Assembly (NCBI GenBank): GCA_037200985.1
Contig: JBBCGJ010000001.1
Location: forward strand, 558,001-622,000
Origin: Rhizomicrobium sp.
GTDB taxonomy: Bacteria; Pseudomonadota; Alphaproteobacteria; Micropepsales; Micropepsaceae
Length of the DNA: 64,000 bases
Direction: 5' to 3'
In this document: piece by piece, positions 24,284 to 32,469 of the stretch
How positions within the stretch are numbered: the first letter of the stretch is position 1
Layout: the number at the start of each line of letters is the position of its first letter
Notes under the pieces: generated by a model
The model's database searches: none
What the model saw: the letters and a program-made list of their open reading frames with translations, nothing else
Told to the model about the DNA's origin: nothing
Position numbers and translations under genes: made by a program

Positions 24284-25900
24284 TTGAAAGGTTTCAGCAA
24301 AGGCGAAAGCGCGGTTTTGCCCAACACGTCCTCCCTTCTCTCCATCATCGCCCACGCCCGGGCCGGCGCGCTGGACCACGCATGCCGGCTCTTCCTGGAG
24401 GGCGGTTTCGAGCTGGTGAACGACGACCCCTCTGTGCTCAGCGTGCGAGGCCGCCTGTTGAAGGACCGTGCGCTCGCCGCCGAGGGGGCGGAGCGCCGGC
24501 GGCTTTACCTGGAGGCCGCCGGCGCTTACGCCCGCGCTGCGGAGCTCGGCGGCGCGACCTATCCGCTGGTCAACGCGGCGACGCTGTTCCTGCTCGCCGG
24601 CCGCGGCGAGCAGTCCAAGGCGCTGGCGGGCAAATTGCTCGAACGGGCACGCACCGGCGGAGACGAATTGGAGACGCCATACTATCGGGCCGCGACGGAG
24701 GCCGAGGCGCTGCTGCTTCTGGGCAATGCAGCGCAGGCCCGGACAGCGCTGCGCAAGGCGGTCGCCCTGGCGCCGAGGGCCTTTGAGGACCACGCCTCGA
24801 CGCTGCGCCAGTTCGAGCTGATCCTGCGCGAATTCGGCAAGGACGATGCCTGGCTCGATTCCTTCCGGCCGCCGCGCGCGCTGCACTTCGCCGGCGGCAT
24901 GGGCGTGTCGCCGGACAGCGAAGCGGTGCGGCGGCGGGTGCGCGCGCATATCGCCAAGGAGCGCATCGGCTACGGCTATGGCGCGCTGGCGGCCGGCGCC
25001 GACATTCTCATCGCCCAGGCGCTGCTCGAGGAAGGCGCCGAGCTTCATCTCGTGCTGCCGATGCCGCGCGAACGTTTCCGCGAACATTCCGTCGCCGCCT
25101 TCGGCTCGAGCTGGACCACGAAATTCGACCGCATCCTGGCGCGCGCGGCCAGTGTGCGTGCCATCGCGGATGCGCCCGACCCGGTCTTTCCGCTCGCCAT
25201 CCAGCTCGCGGCCGAGATCGCGATGGGCAGCGCCGTGATGCAGGCCCAGTCCCTGATGACGCAGGCGGTGCAGCTCCTGATCCTGGACAAGCCGGCGGGC
25301 CGCGGCGGCGGCGTCACCGCCTGGATCGCGGCGCAATGGAAGAAGAGCGGAAGGCGGCAGTTGACGGTCGCCGCTTCGCGCGCCAAGGGCCGCGCCGCGG
25401 AGACCGCGCGCGCCGCCGCCGGGCCCATTCGTCTCGCCGCGATGCTCCGGATCGATCTGTCCGAAGCGGGCGCCGACCGCTTGTCGAAGGAGCTGCTGCC
25501 GCGCCTCGCGCGCGCGCTGGGCAAACCGAGGCCGCTGTTCGCGCCGCGCTGGACCGGCGAGGCGCTGCTGGTGGCCTATCAGGCGACGGCGGCCGCCGCG
25601 GCCGCAGCGCATGCCGCCGCCGCGTCGCTGGCCGATGCCGGAGGCGTGCGCATCGCCGGTCACTATGCCAGCGTCCGCCAGGCCGACGACGTTTTCAGCG
25701 GCAAGCCGTTCCTCGCCGGCCCCGCCACCCGGCTTCTCGAACGGATGGTCCGCTCCGTTCCGCCCGGCGCGATCCATCTGAGCGAGGATTTCGCGGCGGC
25801 GCTGCATGCCGGCGCCGGCCATCCGCATACCGAATATGTCGGCGATCTCGACGCCGAGGGGTCCGACGAACCCGTGCGCCTGTTCGCGCTGAAATCCTAG
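24284..25900 (+). CDS. TPR protein with SLOG-like nucleotide-binding region and degenerate nucleotidyl-cyclase-like C-terminus
   Basis: A 538-residue protein starting at a TTG (24284, or a second TTG at 24317; no ATG fits). Residues 15-190 form TPR-like helices. Residues about 195-300 (HFAGGMGVSP, GYGALAAGADILIAQALLEEGAELHLVLP) resemble the Rossmann-like LOG/SLOG fold, which binds or makes nucleotide ligands. Residues about 380-536 follow the order of class III nucleotidyl cyclases (RIDLSEAG, TGEALLVAY, VRIAGHYASV, PGAIHLSEDF, EYVGDL). One candidate metal Asp remains (D391). The second site reads Glu426-Ala instead of Asp-Gly, so catalysis is doubtful. The gene lies 4 bases after the 191-aa gene and is probably one operon with the TIR protein. 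Confidence 0.75.
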   Translation: MKGFSKGESAVLPNTSSLLSIIAHARAGALDHACRLFLEGGFELVNDDPSVLSVRGRLLKDRALAAEGAERRRLYLEAAGAYARAAELGGATYPLVNAATLFLLAGRGEQSKALAGKLLERARTGGDELETPYYRAATEAEALLLLGNAAQARTALRKAVALAPRAFEDHASTLRQFELILREFGKDDAWLDSFRPPRALHFAGGMGVSPDSEAVRRRVRAHIAKERIGYGYGALAAGADILIAQALLEEGAELHLVLPMPRERFREHSVAAFGSSWTTKFDRILARAASVRAIADAPDPVFPLAIQLAAEIAMGSAVMQAQSLMTQAVQLLILDKPAGRGGGVTAWIAAQWKKSGRRQLTVAASRAKGRAAETARAAAGPIRLAAMLRIDLSEAGADRLSKELLPRLARALGKPRPLFAPRWTGEALLVAYQATAAAAAAAHAAAASLADAGGVRIAGHYASVRQADDVFSGKPFLAGPATRLLERMVRSVPPGAIHLSEDFAAALHAGAGHPHTEYVGDLDAEGSDEPVRLFALKS

Positions 25901-26565
25901 ACCGTCAGGTCCTGCAGTGCGCGGGGCGACACGATCGTCAGTTCTTTGGCGCTGCGGCGGATGATGCCGCGCCGCTCCAGCGCGTTGATCGTGCGCGACA
26001 CGGTCTCGCGCGTGGAGCTGACCCGCGTCGCCAGCGCCGCGAGGACCGGCGGCGGACGGATGGTCCGGCCGTCGCCCAGCCGCGCCAGCCGCAGCAATTC
26101 GGCATGGATCCGACCCGCCGCCGACAACGTGGTGCTCTCCACGATCCGCGCCGACGAGGCGCGCAACTGCTTGAGCAGCACGCGCGAGACGACCAGCCCG
26201 ACGCAGCTATGGGCGTCGATCAGCGCCAGGAAGTCCGAAGCGCCGAACACCGCGGTCCGCACCTCCTCGACCGCCACGACGTCCGCGTCCTCCGGGGCCG
26301 GCTCGGCGAGCGCCCCGAAGAAGTCGCCGCGCAGGAATTCGCGCAGCAGCACCGCCTGTCCCTCGCCGCCATAGGTCACGGCATGGGCGCGCCCGATGAC
26401 GAGAAGATAGGTCGCGTCCGCGCGGTCGCCCTGTCGAAGGATAATCGCGCTCAGCGGATAGCGGCGGTCGATGGCGCGGCGTCCGATGCTTGCGGCGACA
26501 TCGGCCGGGCAACCGAAAGTCTCCCGCAGAAACGCAAGCATGCCGGTGTCCAAAGGCAGCCCCAT
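25897..26565 (-). CDS. Crp/Fnr-family transcriptional regulator
   Basis: A 222-residue regulator. Residues about 20-135 form the cyclic-nucleotide-binding-like barrel (IILRQGDRADATYLLVIGRA, LREFLRGDFFGAL). About 145-222 form a winged helix (LAALATRVSSTRETVSRTINALERRGII). The Cys cluster of Fnr proteins is absent, so an oxygen-sensing Fe-S role is unlikely. The start is uncertain: the frame runs to 26793, but only sequence from the ATG at 26565 resembles the family. Its stop overlaps the stop of the SLOG-like gene by three bases on the opposite strand. The arrangement is convergent, and control of the TIR cassette cannot be inferred. Confidence 0.8.
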   Translation of the reverse strand: MGLPLDTGMLAFLRETFGCPADVAASIGRRAIDRRYPLSAIILRQGDRADATYLLVIGRAHAVTYGGEGQAVLLREFLRGDFFGALAEPAPEDADVVAVEEVRTAVFGASDFLALIDAHSCVGLVVSRVLLKQLRASSARIVESTTLSAAGRIHAELLRLARLGDGRTIRPPPVLAALATRVSSTRETVSRTINALERRGIIRRSAKELTIVSPRALQDLTV

Positions 26566-26791
26566 TCGCGATTGATCGATGCGGTCGAGATTGGCTGTGA
26601 CAACATGAATAGACAAGGCCGGCGCCGGGGCGCGACCGGTTGCAATTTGACACCCGCCGCCCCCGTCTTGATTGCGAATCAAAATTCCGATTTGTAGGGC
26701 CCATCCGTCGATGGGCGGTTCGGCGCGAACCGGGCGGGAAGCGTCTGCCGGTCGCGGCAGGCATGCGGCGACCAGCGCGAGGACCACGGCC

Positions 26792-27784
26792 ATGGCAGGG
26801 GTGTACCGGATTTTCGGCTCGGAGATGTCGCCCTATTCGGTGAAAGTGCGGTCCTATTTCCGCTACAAGGCGATCCCGCATGAATGGATCGCACGCCGCC
26901 CGGCGGTCGAGGAGGAATACAAGAAATACGCGCGGCTGCCGATCGTGCCGACCGTCGCCACGCCGGACGATGAGGGCATCCAGGACTCCACGCCGATTTT
27001 GGAGCGGCTGGAAGCCGCGTATCCCGAGCCTTCGATCCATCCCGCCGATCCCGCGCTGAAATTTCTGTCCCGCCTCTTCGAGGAATTCGGCGACGAATGG
27101 GGCAACAAGCTGATGTTCCATCATCGCTGGTGGGCGCCGGTCGACCGGCAGGCTTCGGCGCAGATCCTGGCGCGGCTCAACCTGCCTCATGGCAGCGCGG
27201 ACGACATTGCCGGCCTTGCGACGATGATCCTGGCCCGCATGTCGGGCCGCGGCGGCTTCGTCGGCTCGAGCGCCGAGACCGCGCCGCTCATCGCCGCGTA
27301 TTATTTCGAGCTGCTAGATCTGCTCGAACCGCATCTGCAGGCCCGCAAATACCTCTTCGGCGCGCGCCCGGCCTTCGGCGATTTCGGGCTGGCCGCCCAG
27401 CTCTACGAATCCTCGATCGATCCGACCTGCGGCGGCATCATCCGTGCGCGGGGACCGCATGTGCTCGACTGGTGCTACCGCATGAACGAGCCGCGCAACG
27501 ACGGCGGCTTCGAGGACTGGGAGACGCTGAAGCCGACCATGGAGCCCCTGCTGCGCTATGTCGGCCGCTACTTCCTTCCCTGGACCCGGGCGAACGCCGC
27601 GGCGCTCAAGGCGGGAGCCGCGCAATTCTCCGTCGATCTCGACGGCAAGGCGTATGTGCAAGCTCCCCAGAAATATCACGCCAAATCGCAGGGCGTCCTG
27701 GAAGAGGCCTTCCGGGCGGTGGCGGACAAGCAGGCGCTCTTGCCGATCCTCGAAGCCGCCGACTGCCTGCGCTATCTGGCCTGA
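26792..27784 (+). CDS. glutathione S-transferase family protein
   Basis: A 330-residue protein, longer than a standard GST (about 210). The N-terminal thioredoxin-like domain (about 1-85) starts YRIFGSEMSPYSVKVRSYFRY and has the cis-Pro region PIVPTVATPDD and the DSTPILERLE helix. The helical C-terminal domain contains FGDFGLAAQLYE, the N-capping region of the family. The extra C-terminal 80 residues carry no recognised domain. The ATG at 26792 has GAGG upstream. It may conjugate or reduce an electrophile. It stands alone between the Crp-like gene and the TetR-aromatic module. Confidence 0.83.
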   Translation: MAGVYRIFGSEMSPYSVKVRSYFRYKAIPHEWIARRPAVEEEYKKYARLPIVPTVATPDDEGIQDSTPILERLEAAYPEPSIHPADPALKFLSRLFEEFGDEWGNKLMFHHRWWAPVDRQASAQILARLNLPHGSADDIAGLATMILARMSGRGGFVGSSAETAPLIAAYYFELLDLLEPHLQARKYLFGARPAFGDFGLAAQLYESSIDPTCGGIIRARGPHVLDWCYRMNEPRNDGGFEDWETLKPTMEPLLRYVGRYFLPWTRANAAALKAGAAQFSVDLDGKAYVQAPQKYHAKSQGVLEEAFRAVADKQALLPILEAADCLRYLA

Positions 27785-27792
27785 CTGCTGTC

Positions 27793-27821
27793 TTGCTGAA
27801 ACTGACTGTTTCGTCTATTTT
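27793..27821 (+). promoter_or_regulatory. possible sigma-70-type promoter for the TetR-extradiol-hydroxylase operon
   Basis: TTGCTG (27793-27798) and TATTTT (27816-27821) are separated by 17 bases, about 30 bases before the TetR start. The following palindrome would overlap the transcription start. Confidence 0.35.
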
Positions 27822-27835
27822 TGACTAGATAGTCA
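27822..27835. promoter_or_regulatory. perfect palindrome, likely TetR operator
   Basis: TGACTA-GA-TAGTCA is a 14-base inverted repeat with perfect 6-base arms. It lies 16 bases upstream of the TetR ATG in an A/T-rich spacer, which is where an autorepressor would bind. Confidence 0.55.
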
Positions 27836-27851
27836 TAACATCGCGAGCGGG

Positions 27852-28496
27852 ATGGAACAGGCCGATACCCGTCAGACGCGGCGCCGTGCGCGGACGCGCG
27901 GCGCGCTGCTCGCCGCCGCCGAGGAGCTGTTCGCGGCACGCGGCCCCGATGCCGTGAGCGTGGACGAGATCGTGGCCGGCGCGGATGTGGCCAAGGGGTC
28001 GTTTTACAATCACTTCTCCGACAAGAACGATCTCGCCCGCGAAGTCATGCTCGGCGTGCGCGGCGAGATCGAACGCCAGGTGATCGAAGCGAACCGCGGC
28101 ATCGTGGACCCTGCCGCGCGCGTCGCCCGGGCGCTGTGCGTCTTCGCGCGCTACGCCCTTGAGCGGCCCGACCGCGCGCGCAGTCTCCTGCACTTGTCGC
28201 GCAACGCGACCGATCCCGACGCGGAGGTGAACGAAGGCGTGCGGCACGACGTTTCCGCCGGCCTGGCCGCCGGTCGGTTTGGCGGCGAAAGCCGCGACGC
28301 CGCGATCCTCCTCGTGATGGGCGCCGCGCAGGCCGCCTTCCAGCGCGCGCTCGATGCCGATGCGGCCACGGCGCGCAAGACCGTGACGGGCCTCGTCGCG
28401 CTCCTGCTGCGCGGCCTCGGCGTGCGCCTGGCGGAGGCGCAATCGATCGCGGCGGCAGCCGCCTCCGACATCCTCACGCGAAAGGACAGGTCATGA
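27852..28496 (+). CDS. TetR-family transcriptional regulator
   Basis: A 214-residue regulator. A basic N-terminal tail precedes a textbook helix-turn-helix (TRGALLAAAEELFAARGPDAV, IVAGADVAKGSFYNHFSDKNDL, about 17-62), followed by an all-helical effector domain. Its TGA overlaps the ATG of the extradiol dioxygenase (ATGA), so repressor and enzymes share one transcript. A perfect palindrome lies immediately upstream. The likely inducer is the aromatic substrate of the two enzymes that follow, by analogy with other self-controlled catabolic operons. Confidence 0.9.
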   Translation: MEQADTRQTRRRARTRGALLAAAEELFAARGPDAVSVDEIVAGADVAKGSFYNHFSDKNDLAREVMLGVRGEIERQVIEANRGIVDPAARVARALCVFARYALERPDRARSLLHLSRNATDPDAEVNEGVRHDVSAGLAAGRFGGESRDAAILLVMGAAQAAFQRALDADAATARKTVTGLVALLLRGLGVRLAEAQSIAAAAASDILTRKDRS

Positions 28497-29419
28497 GCAC
28501 GATCGCCGTCGACGACATCGCCCATGTCCGCTTCCGGGCGCCGGACCTGGATGCGATGGAAGCGTTCCTCGTCGAGTTCGGCCTGCAGCGCGCGGCGCTG
28601 ATCGATCGCACCCTGTACATGCGGGGCACCGGGCCCGCGCCCTTCCTCCATGCGACGGAAGAGGGGCCGCCCGGATTTGCCGGCCTCGCCCTGCGCGCCA
28701 AGTCCCAGGCCGATCTCGAGCGTTTGGCGGTCAGCGAAAACGTTGCGGTCGAGGCCTTGGACGCGCCCGGCGGCGGCCATGTCGTGCGCCTCACCGATCC
28801 CGATGGAGTCGCCGTCGAGATCGTCGCCGGACAGAGCTCCACCGGCTCCATCGCGTTGCCGCCGCGCCAGCCCTGGAACGGCGCCGACGGTCGCGCACGG
28901 CTGCGGGCCGTCAAGCGGGTCGGCGCCGGTCCCGCGCATGTCCTGCGGCTCGGTCATTGCGTGCTCAACGTGTCCGACTTTCGCGCCTCGGAAGCCTGGT
29001 ACAAAGCGCGCTTCGGCTTTCTCACCTCCGACGAGATCGAGCTTCAGCCGGGCTTCGCGCTCGGCGCCTTCCTGCGCTGCGACCGCGGCGAACTGCCGGC
29101 CGACCATCACACCCTGTTCCTCATCCAGAGTCCGAAAGGCCCGGGCTTCAACCACGCGGCGTTCGAAGTGCGCGATCTCGACGACCTGATGACCGGTCAC
29201 GATTTCCTCCAGGCGCGGGCGCGGCAACCCGAATGGGGCGTCGGTCGCCACATCCTCGGCAGCCAGGTGTTCGATTATTGGCGCGACCCCTGGGGCCACA
29301 CCGTCGAGCATTGGACCGACGGCGATCTTCTCACCGCGGCGGACGGTTCGAACAAGGCCGGTCTTACGGAGCTGCTCGGCGTGCAATGGGGACCGCCCGC
29401 GCCCCCGACCATGGGCTGA
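28493..29419 (+). CDS. VOC-family extradiol ring-cleavage dioxygenase
   Basis: A 308-residue type I (vicinal oxygen chelate) extradiol dioxygenase. It has two tandem VOC modules (about 5-115 and 147-290), as in 2,3-dihydroxybiphenyl and catechol 2,3-dioxygenases. The Fe(II) facial triad is H155 (RLGHCVLNV), H221 (GFNHAAFEV) and E272 (GHTVEHW), all in the second module. The length matches the two-domain class. It is coupled to TetR by an ATGA overlap and lies 4 bases before the flavin hydroxylase. The hydroxylase would make the catechol and this enzyme would cleave it next to the hydroxyls. The exact ring substituent is unknown. Confidence 0.87.
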   Translation: MSTIAVDDIAHVRFRAPDLDAMEAFLVEFGLQRAALIDRTLYMRGTGPAPFLHATEEGPPGFAGLALRAKSQADLERLAVSENVAVEALDAPGGGHVVRLTDPDGVAVEIVAGQSSTGSIALPPRQPWNGADGRARLRAVKRVGAGPAHVLRLGHCVLNVSDFRASEAWYKARFGFLTSDEIELQPGFALGAFLRCDRGELPADHHTLFLIQSPKGPGFNHAAFEVRDLDDLMTGHDFLQARARQPEWGVGRHILGSQVFDYWRDPWGHTVEHWTDGDLLTAADGSNKAGLTELLGVQWGPPAPPTMG

Positions 29420-29423
29420 GCCG

Positions 29424-30914
29424 ATGACCGACGCGGTCGATTGCGATGTGCTGGTCGTCGGCCTCGGGCCGGTCGGCGCGGTACTCGCGGCGCTGCTTGC
29501 GCAGCAGGGCGTGCGCGTCATCGCCATCGACCGGGACAAGGAGGTCTATCCCCTGCCGCGCGCCGCGCATTTCGATCACGAGATCATGCGCATTTTCCAG
29601 CAATTGGGCATCGCCGCCGAGGTGGCGGCACACGCCCGCGTGGCGCCGGCCTATGAATTCCGCAATGCCGCGGGCGAGGTGCTGCTGCGTTTCGACCAGG
29701 CGGGGCAGGACGGCCCCTCCGGCTGGCCGCCGAGCTTCATGTTCAACCAGCCCGGCATGGAACAGGCGGTGCGGGCGCGGCTCGCCACGTTTCCGAACGC
29801 GCAGATCCGCCTCGAACGCTGCTTCGAGAGCTTCGCGGAAGTCGAGGGTGGATTGCTCGCGGCGCTGTCGGGTCCGGCAGGATGGGAAACCGTCCATGCC
29901 AGATTCATCGTCGGCTGCGACGGCGCCCGCAGCGCGGTGCGCGAAGCCTGCGGCATCGCCTTGTTCGACTACGCGTTCGACGAGCCCTGGCTGGTGATCG
30001 ACGCGGTGCCGCTGCCGGGCGCCCGTGTGCCGGACGTCTGTCTGCAGATCTGCGATCCGGCGCGTCCGACAACCTGCGTTCTGATGGGCCCGGGCCGGCA
30101 TCGCTGGGAGTTCATGCTCAAGCCGGGCGAGACGCCCGCGCAGGTGCTGGACGATGCGTTCATCCGCGACCTGCTCGCCGCCTGGGATTGCGCCGACACC
30201 GTCGAGGTCGTGCGCAAGGTGGTCTATCGCTTTCATGGCCTTGTCGCGGAGTCCTGGCGGTCCGGCCGGGTACTGATCGCCGGTGACGCTGCCCACCAGA
30301 TGCCGCCCTTCGCGGGGCAGGGCATGTGCTCGGGCCTGCGCGACGCGGCGAACCTTTCCTGGAAGCTCGCCGCGGTTCTCGCCGGCGCCGACGACGCTAT
30401 TCTCGACACCTATCAGACCGAACGCGAGCCGCATGTTCGAGGCCTGATCGAACTCGCCATCGCGATGGGGCGTCTGGTCTGCATGTCCGATCCCGCAGCG
30501 GCGGCCGTGCGCGACGCCGGGCTGCTCGCCCAGCGCGCCGCCGGCACCAGCGCGGTGCCGCCGCTCGCGCCCGCGTCTTTCGCGGCGGGCTTTCTACTCG
30601 CCGGCAGCCCCGCCGCCGGCTCCCCGATGCCGCAGCCGCGCCGCGGCGAGCGGCGGCTGGACGATGTCCTGGGCGACGGCGCCTGGCTGATTGCGAGAGG
30701 CGCGCCGCCGCGATCGCGTCGGCTCGACGGCGTTCCGCTGACAGCGATATCGCTCGGCGACGAGGGCCTCGCCGACTTTGCGGATGTCCTGTCCAATTGG
30801 CTGGACCGTCAGGCGTCGGAGGCGGTTCTCGTCCGCCCCGACCGCTGCGTGTTCGGCTGCGGCGACCCCGACGCGCTGCTCGCCGCCTTCGCAGCACAGC
30901 TTCGCGGCACCTAA
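29424..30914 (+). CDS. FAD-dependent aromatic monooxygenase (MhpA/PheA-like)
   Basis: A 496-residue class A flavin hydroxylase. The motifs are the dinucleotide fold VVGLGPVG (11-18), the DG motif GCDGARSAVR, and the GD motif VLIAGDAAHQMPPFAGQGM. A C-terminal thioredoxin-like domain is shortened. It resembles 3-(3-hydroxyphenyl)propionate hydroxylase (MhpA), which adds a hydroxyl ortho to a phenol using NADH and oxygen. Together with the VOC dioxygenase it forms a minimal hydroxylation plus meta-cleavage module. No hydrolase follows in this operon. It ends 4 bases before the convergent efflux gene. Confidence 0.87.
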   Translation: MTDAVDCDVLVVGLGPVGAVLAALLAQQGVRVIAIDRDKEVYPLPRAAHFDHEIMRIFQQLGIAAEVAAHARVAPAYEFRNAAGEVLLRFDQAGQDGPSGWPPSFMFNQPGMEQAVRARLATFPNAQIRLERCFESFAEVEGGLLAALSGPAGWETVHARFIVGCDGARSAVREACGIALFDYAFDEPWLVIDAVPLPGARVPDVCLQICDPARPTTCVLMGPGRHRWEFMLKPGETPAQVLDDAFIRDLLAAWDCADTVEVVRKVVYRFHGLVAESWRSGRVLIAGDAAHQMPPFAGQGMCSGLRDAANLSWKLAAVLAGADDAILDTYQTEREPHVRGLIELAIAMGRLVCMSDPAAAAVRDAGLLAQRAAGTSAVPPLAPASFAAGFLLAGSPAAGSPMPQPRRGERRLDDVLGDGAWLIARGAPPRSRRLDGVPLTAISLGDEGLADFADVLSNWLDRQASEAVLVRPDRCVFGCGDPDALLAAFAAQLRGT

Positions 30915-30918
30915 GCCG

Positions 30919-32469
30919 TCACTCTCCGCCGACCGGCGTGCCGCCGCCGCTCACCGCCCGGCGCGCCAGCCAGACGACGCCGATCATCGCGACGCTGAGC
31001 CAGCCCGAAATCCAGAACAGGTCGTCGCTCGACAGCAGATAGGCCTGGTCGGTGAGGCTGCGCGTCAGCAGCCGATAGGCCTGCGCGTCGGTGAAGCCGA
31101 AATGGTTCAGCCGGTCCACGGCCTGCTGCATCGCCGGGTTGAAAATGCTCGACGAGTCGGCGAGCCGGGCCTGGTGCAGCGCCTCGCGCCGGTCCCACAT
31201 CGTGGTCGTGATCGAGGCGGCGAAGCCGCCCGCCGTGATGCGGGCGAAATTGGAAATGCCGGACGCCGACGGAATGCGGTCCGGCGGCACGCCGTCCAGC
31301 GAGATGGTGAGCATGGAGACGAAGAACATGCTCATCGCCACCCCCTGCACGAGCAGCGGCATGACGAAATCCCAGAACCCCGCGTCGGCGGTGAGACCCG
31401 AGCGCATGAAATAGGATATCGCGAAGGCGATGAAGGTCAGCGTCGCCATGATGCGGGAGTCGACGCGCGACATGAAGCGCGCCGCGATGGGCGTGAGCAG
31501 CACGGCGACGACACCGCTCGGTGCCGCCACGAGGCCTGCCCAGGTCGCCGTATAGTTGAGATTGGACTGAAGCCAGAGCGGCAGGAGCAGAAGATTACCG
31601 AAGAACACCGCATAGCTGAGGCTAAGCGCGATCGTCCCCAGCGCGAAGTTTCGATTCTTGAACTGGGAAAGATCGACCACCGGGTGCATGTCGGTCAGCT
31701 CCCAGATGATGAAGGCGGCGAAGCCGATCGCGGCGATGATCGCCTCCACGACGATGGTGGTCGAGGCGAACCAGTCCGCGTCCTTGCCGGTGTCCAGCAT
31801 GATCTGCAGCGAGCCGACCCAGACGGCGAGCAGGATCAGGCCGACCGTGTCGATGGGCAGCGCCCGCGTCGCGGTCTCCCGGCTGGAAAGGTTGACCCAG
31901 CACAGGATACCGGCGAGCACGCCGATGGGCACGTTGATCAGGAATATCCAGCTCCAATGGTAGTTGTCGGAGATGTAGCCGCCCAGGATCGGACCCACGA
32001 TCGGCGCCACCAGGGTCGTGACCGACCAGATGCCGAGCGCCGTCGACCGCTTGTTCGCCGGAAAGATCGCGATCAAGAGAGCCTGCGAGCCGGGAATCAT
32101 CGGCCCCGATATCGCGCCTTGCAGCACGCGGAAGGCGATCAGCGAATTCAGGCTCCAGGCGATGCCGCAGAGGAACGAGGCGATCGTGAATCCGAACACC
32201 GCGACGACGAAGGTGCGCACGACGCCGAAGCGCCCCATCAGCCAGCCGGTCAGCGGCACCGCGACGCCGTTCGCCACCGCGAAGGAGGTGATCACCCAGG
32301 TGCCCTGGTCGGTCGAGGTGCCCAGATTGCCCGCGATGGTGGGCAGCGAGACATTGGCGATGGTGGTGTCGAGCACCTGCATGAAGGTGCCGAGCGCCAG
32401 CGCGATCGCCGTGACCGCCAGTCTTCCGCCGGCCAGCGGAGTCGGCCCGGCCGCGCCGGGCGCGCTCAT
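30919..32469 (-). CDS. emrB: DHA2-family MFS drug transporter, EmrB-like
   Basis: A 516-residue fourteen-helix major facilitator. It starts with the DHA2 signature LGTFMQVLDTTIANVSLPTIAGNLG, followed by motif A GWLMGRFGVVRTF and motif C (GPILGGYI). It is the last gene of a marR-nodT-emrA-emrB operon, and its start overlaps the end of emrA by 4 bases. With EmrA and an outer-membrane factor it would form a tripartite pump exporting hydrophobic or uncoupler-like compounds across both membranes. The specific drug is not predictable. Confidence 0.92.
   Translation of the reverse strand: MSAPGAAGPTPLAGGRLAVTAIALALGTFMQVLDTTIANVSLPTIAGNLGTSTDQGTWVITSFAVANGVAVPLTGWLMGRFGVVRTFVVAVFGFTIASFLCGIAWSLNSLIAFRVLQGAISGPMIPGSQALLIAIFPANKRSTALGIWSVTTLVAPIVGPILGGYISDNYHWSWIFLINVPIGVLAGILCWVNLSSRETATRALPIDTVGLILLAVWVGSLQIMLDTGKDADWFASTTIVVEAIIAAIGFAAFIIWELTDMHPVVDLSQFKNRNFALGTIALSLSYAVFFGNLLLLPLWLQSNLNYTATWAGLVAAPSGVVAVLLTPIAARFMSRVDSRIMATLTFIAFAISYFMRSGLTADAGFWDFVMPLLVQGVAMSMFFVSMLTISLDGVPPDRIPSASGISNFARITAGGFAASITTTMWDRREALHQARLADSSSIFNPAMQQAVDRLNHFGFTDAQAYRLLTRSLTDQAYLLSSDDLFWISGWLSVAMIGVVWLARRAVSGGGTPVGGE

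Noticed and set aside
25897-26793. A longer Crp/Fnr gene beginning at 26793.
   Set aside because: The extra 76 residues contain no family sequence and would overlap the likely promoter region of the glutathione S-transferase gene.
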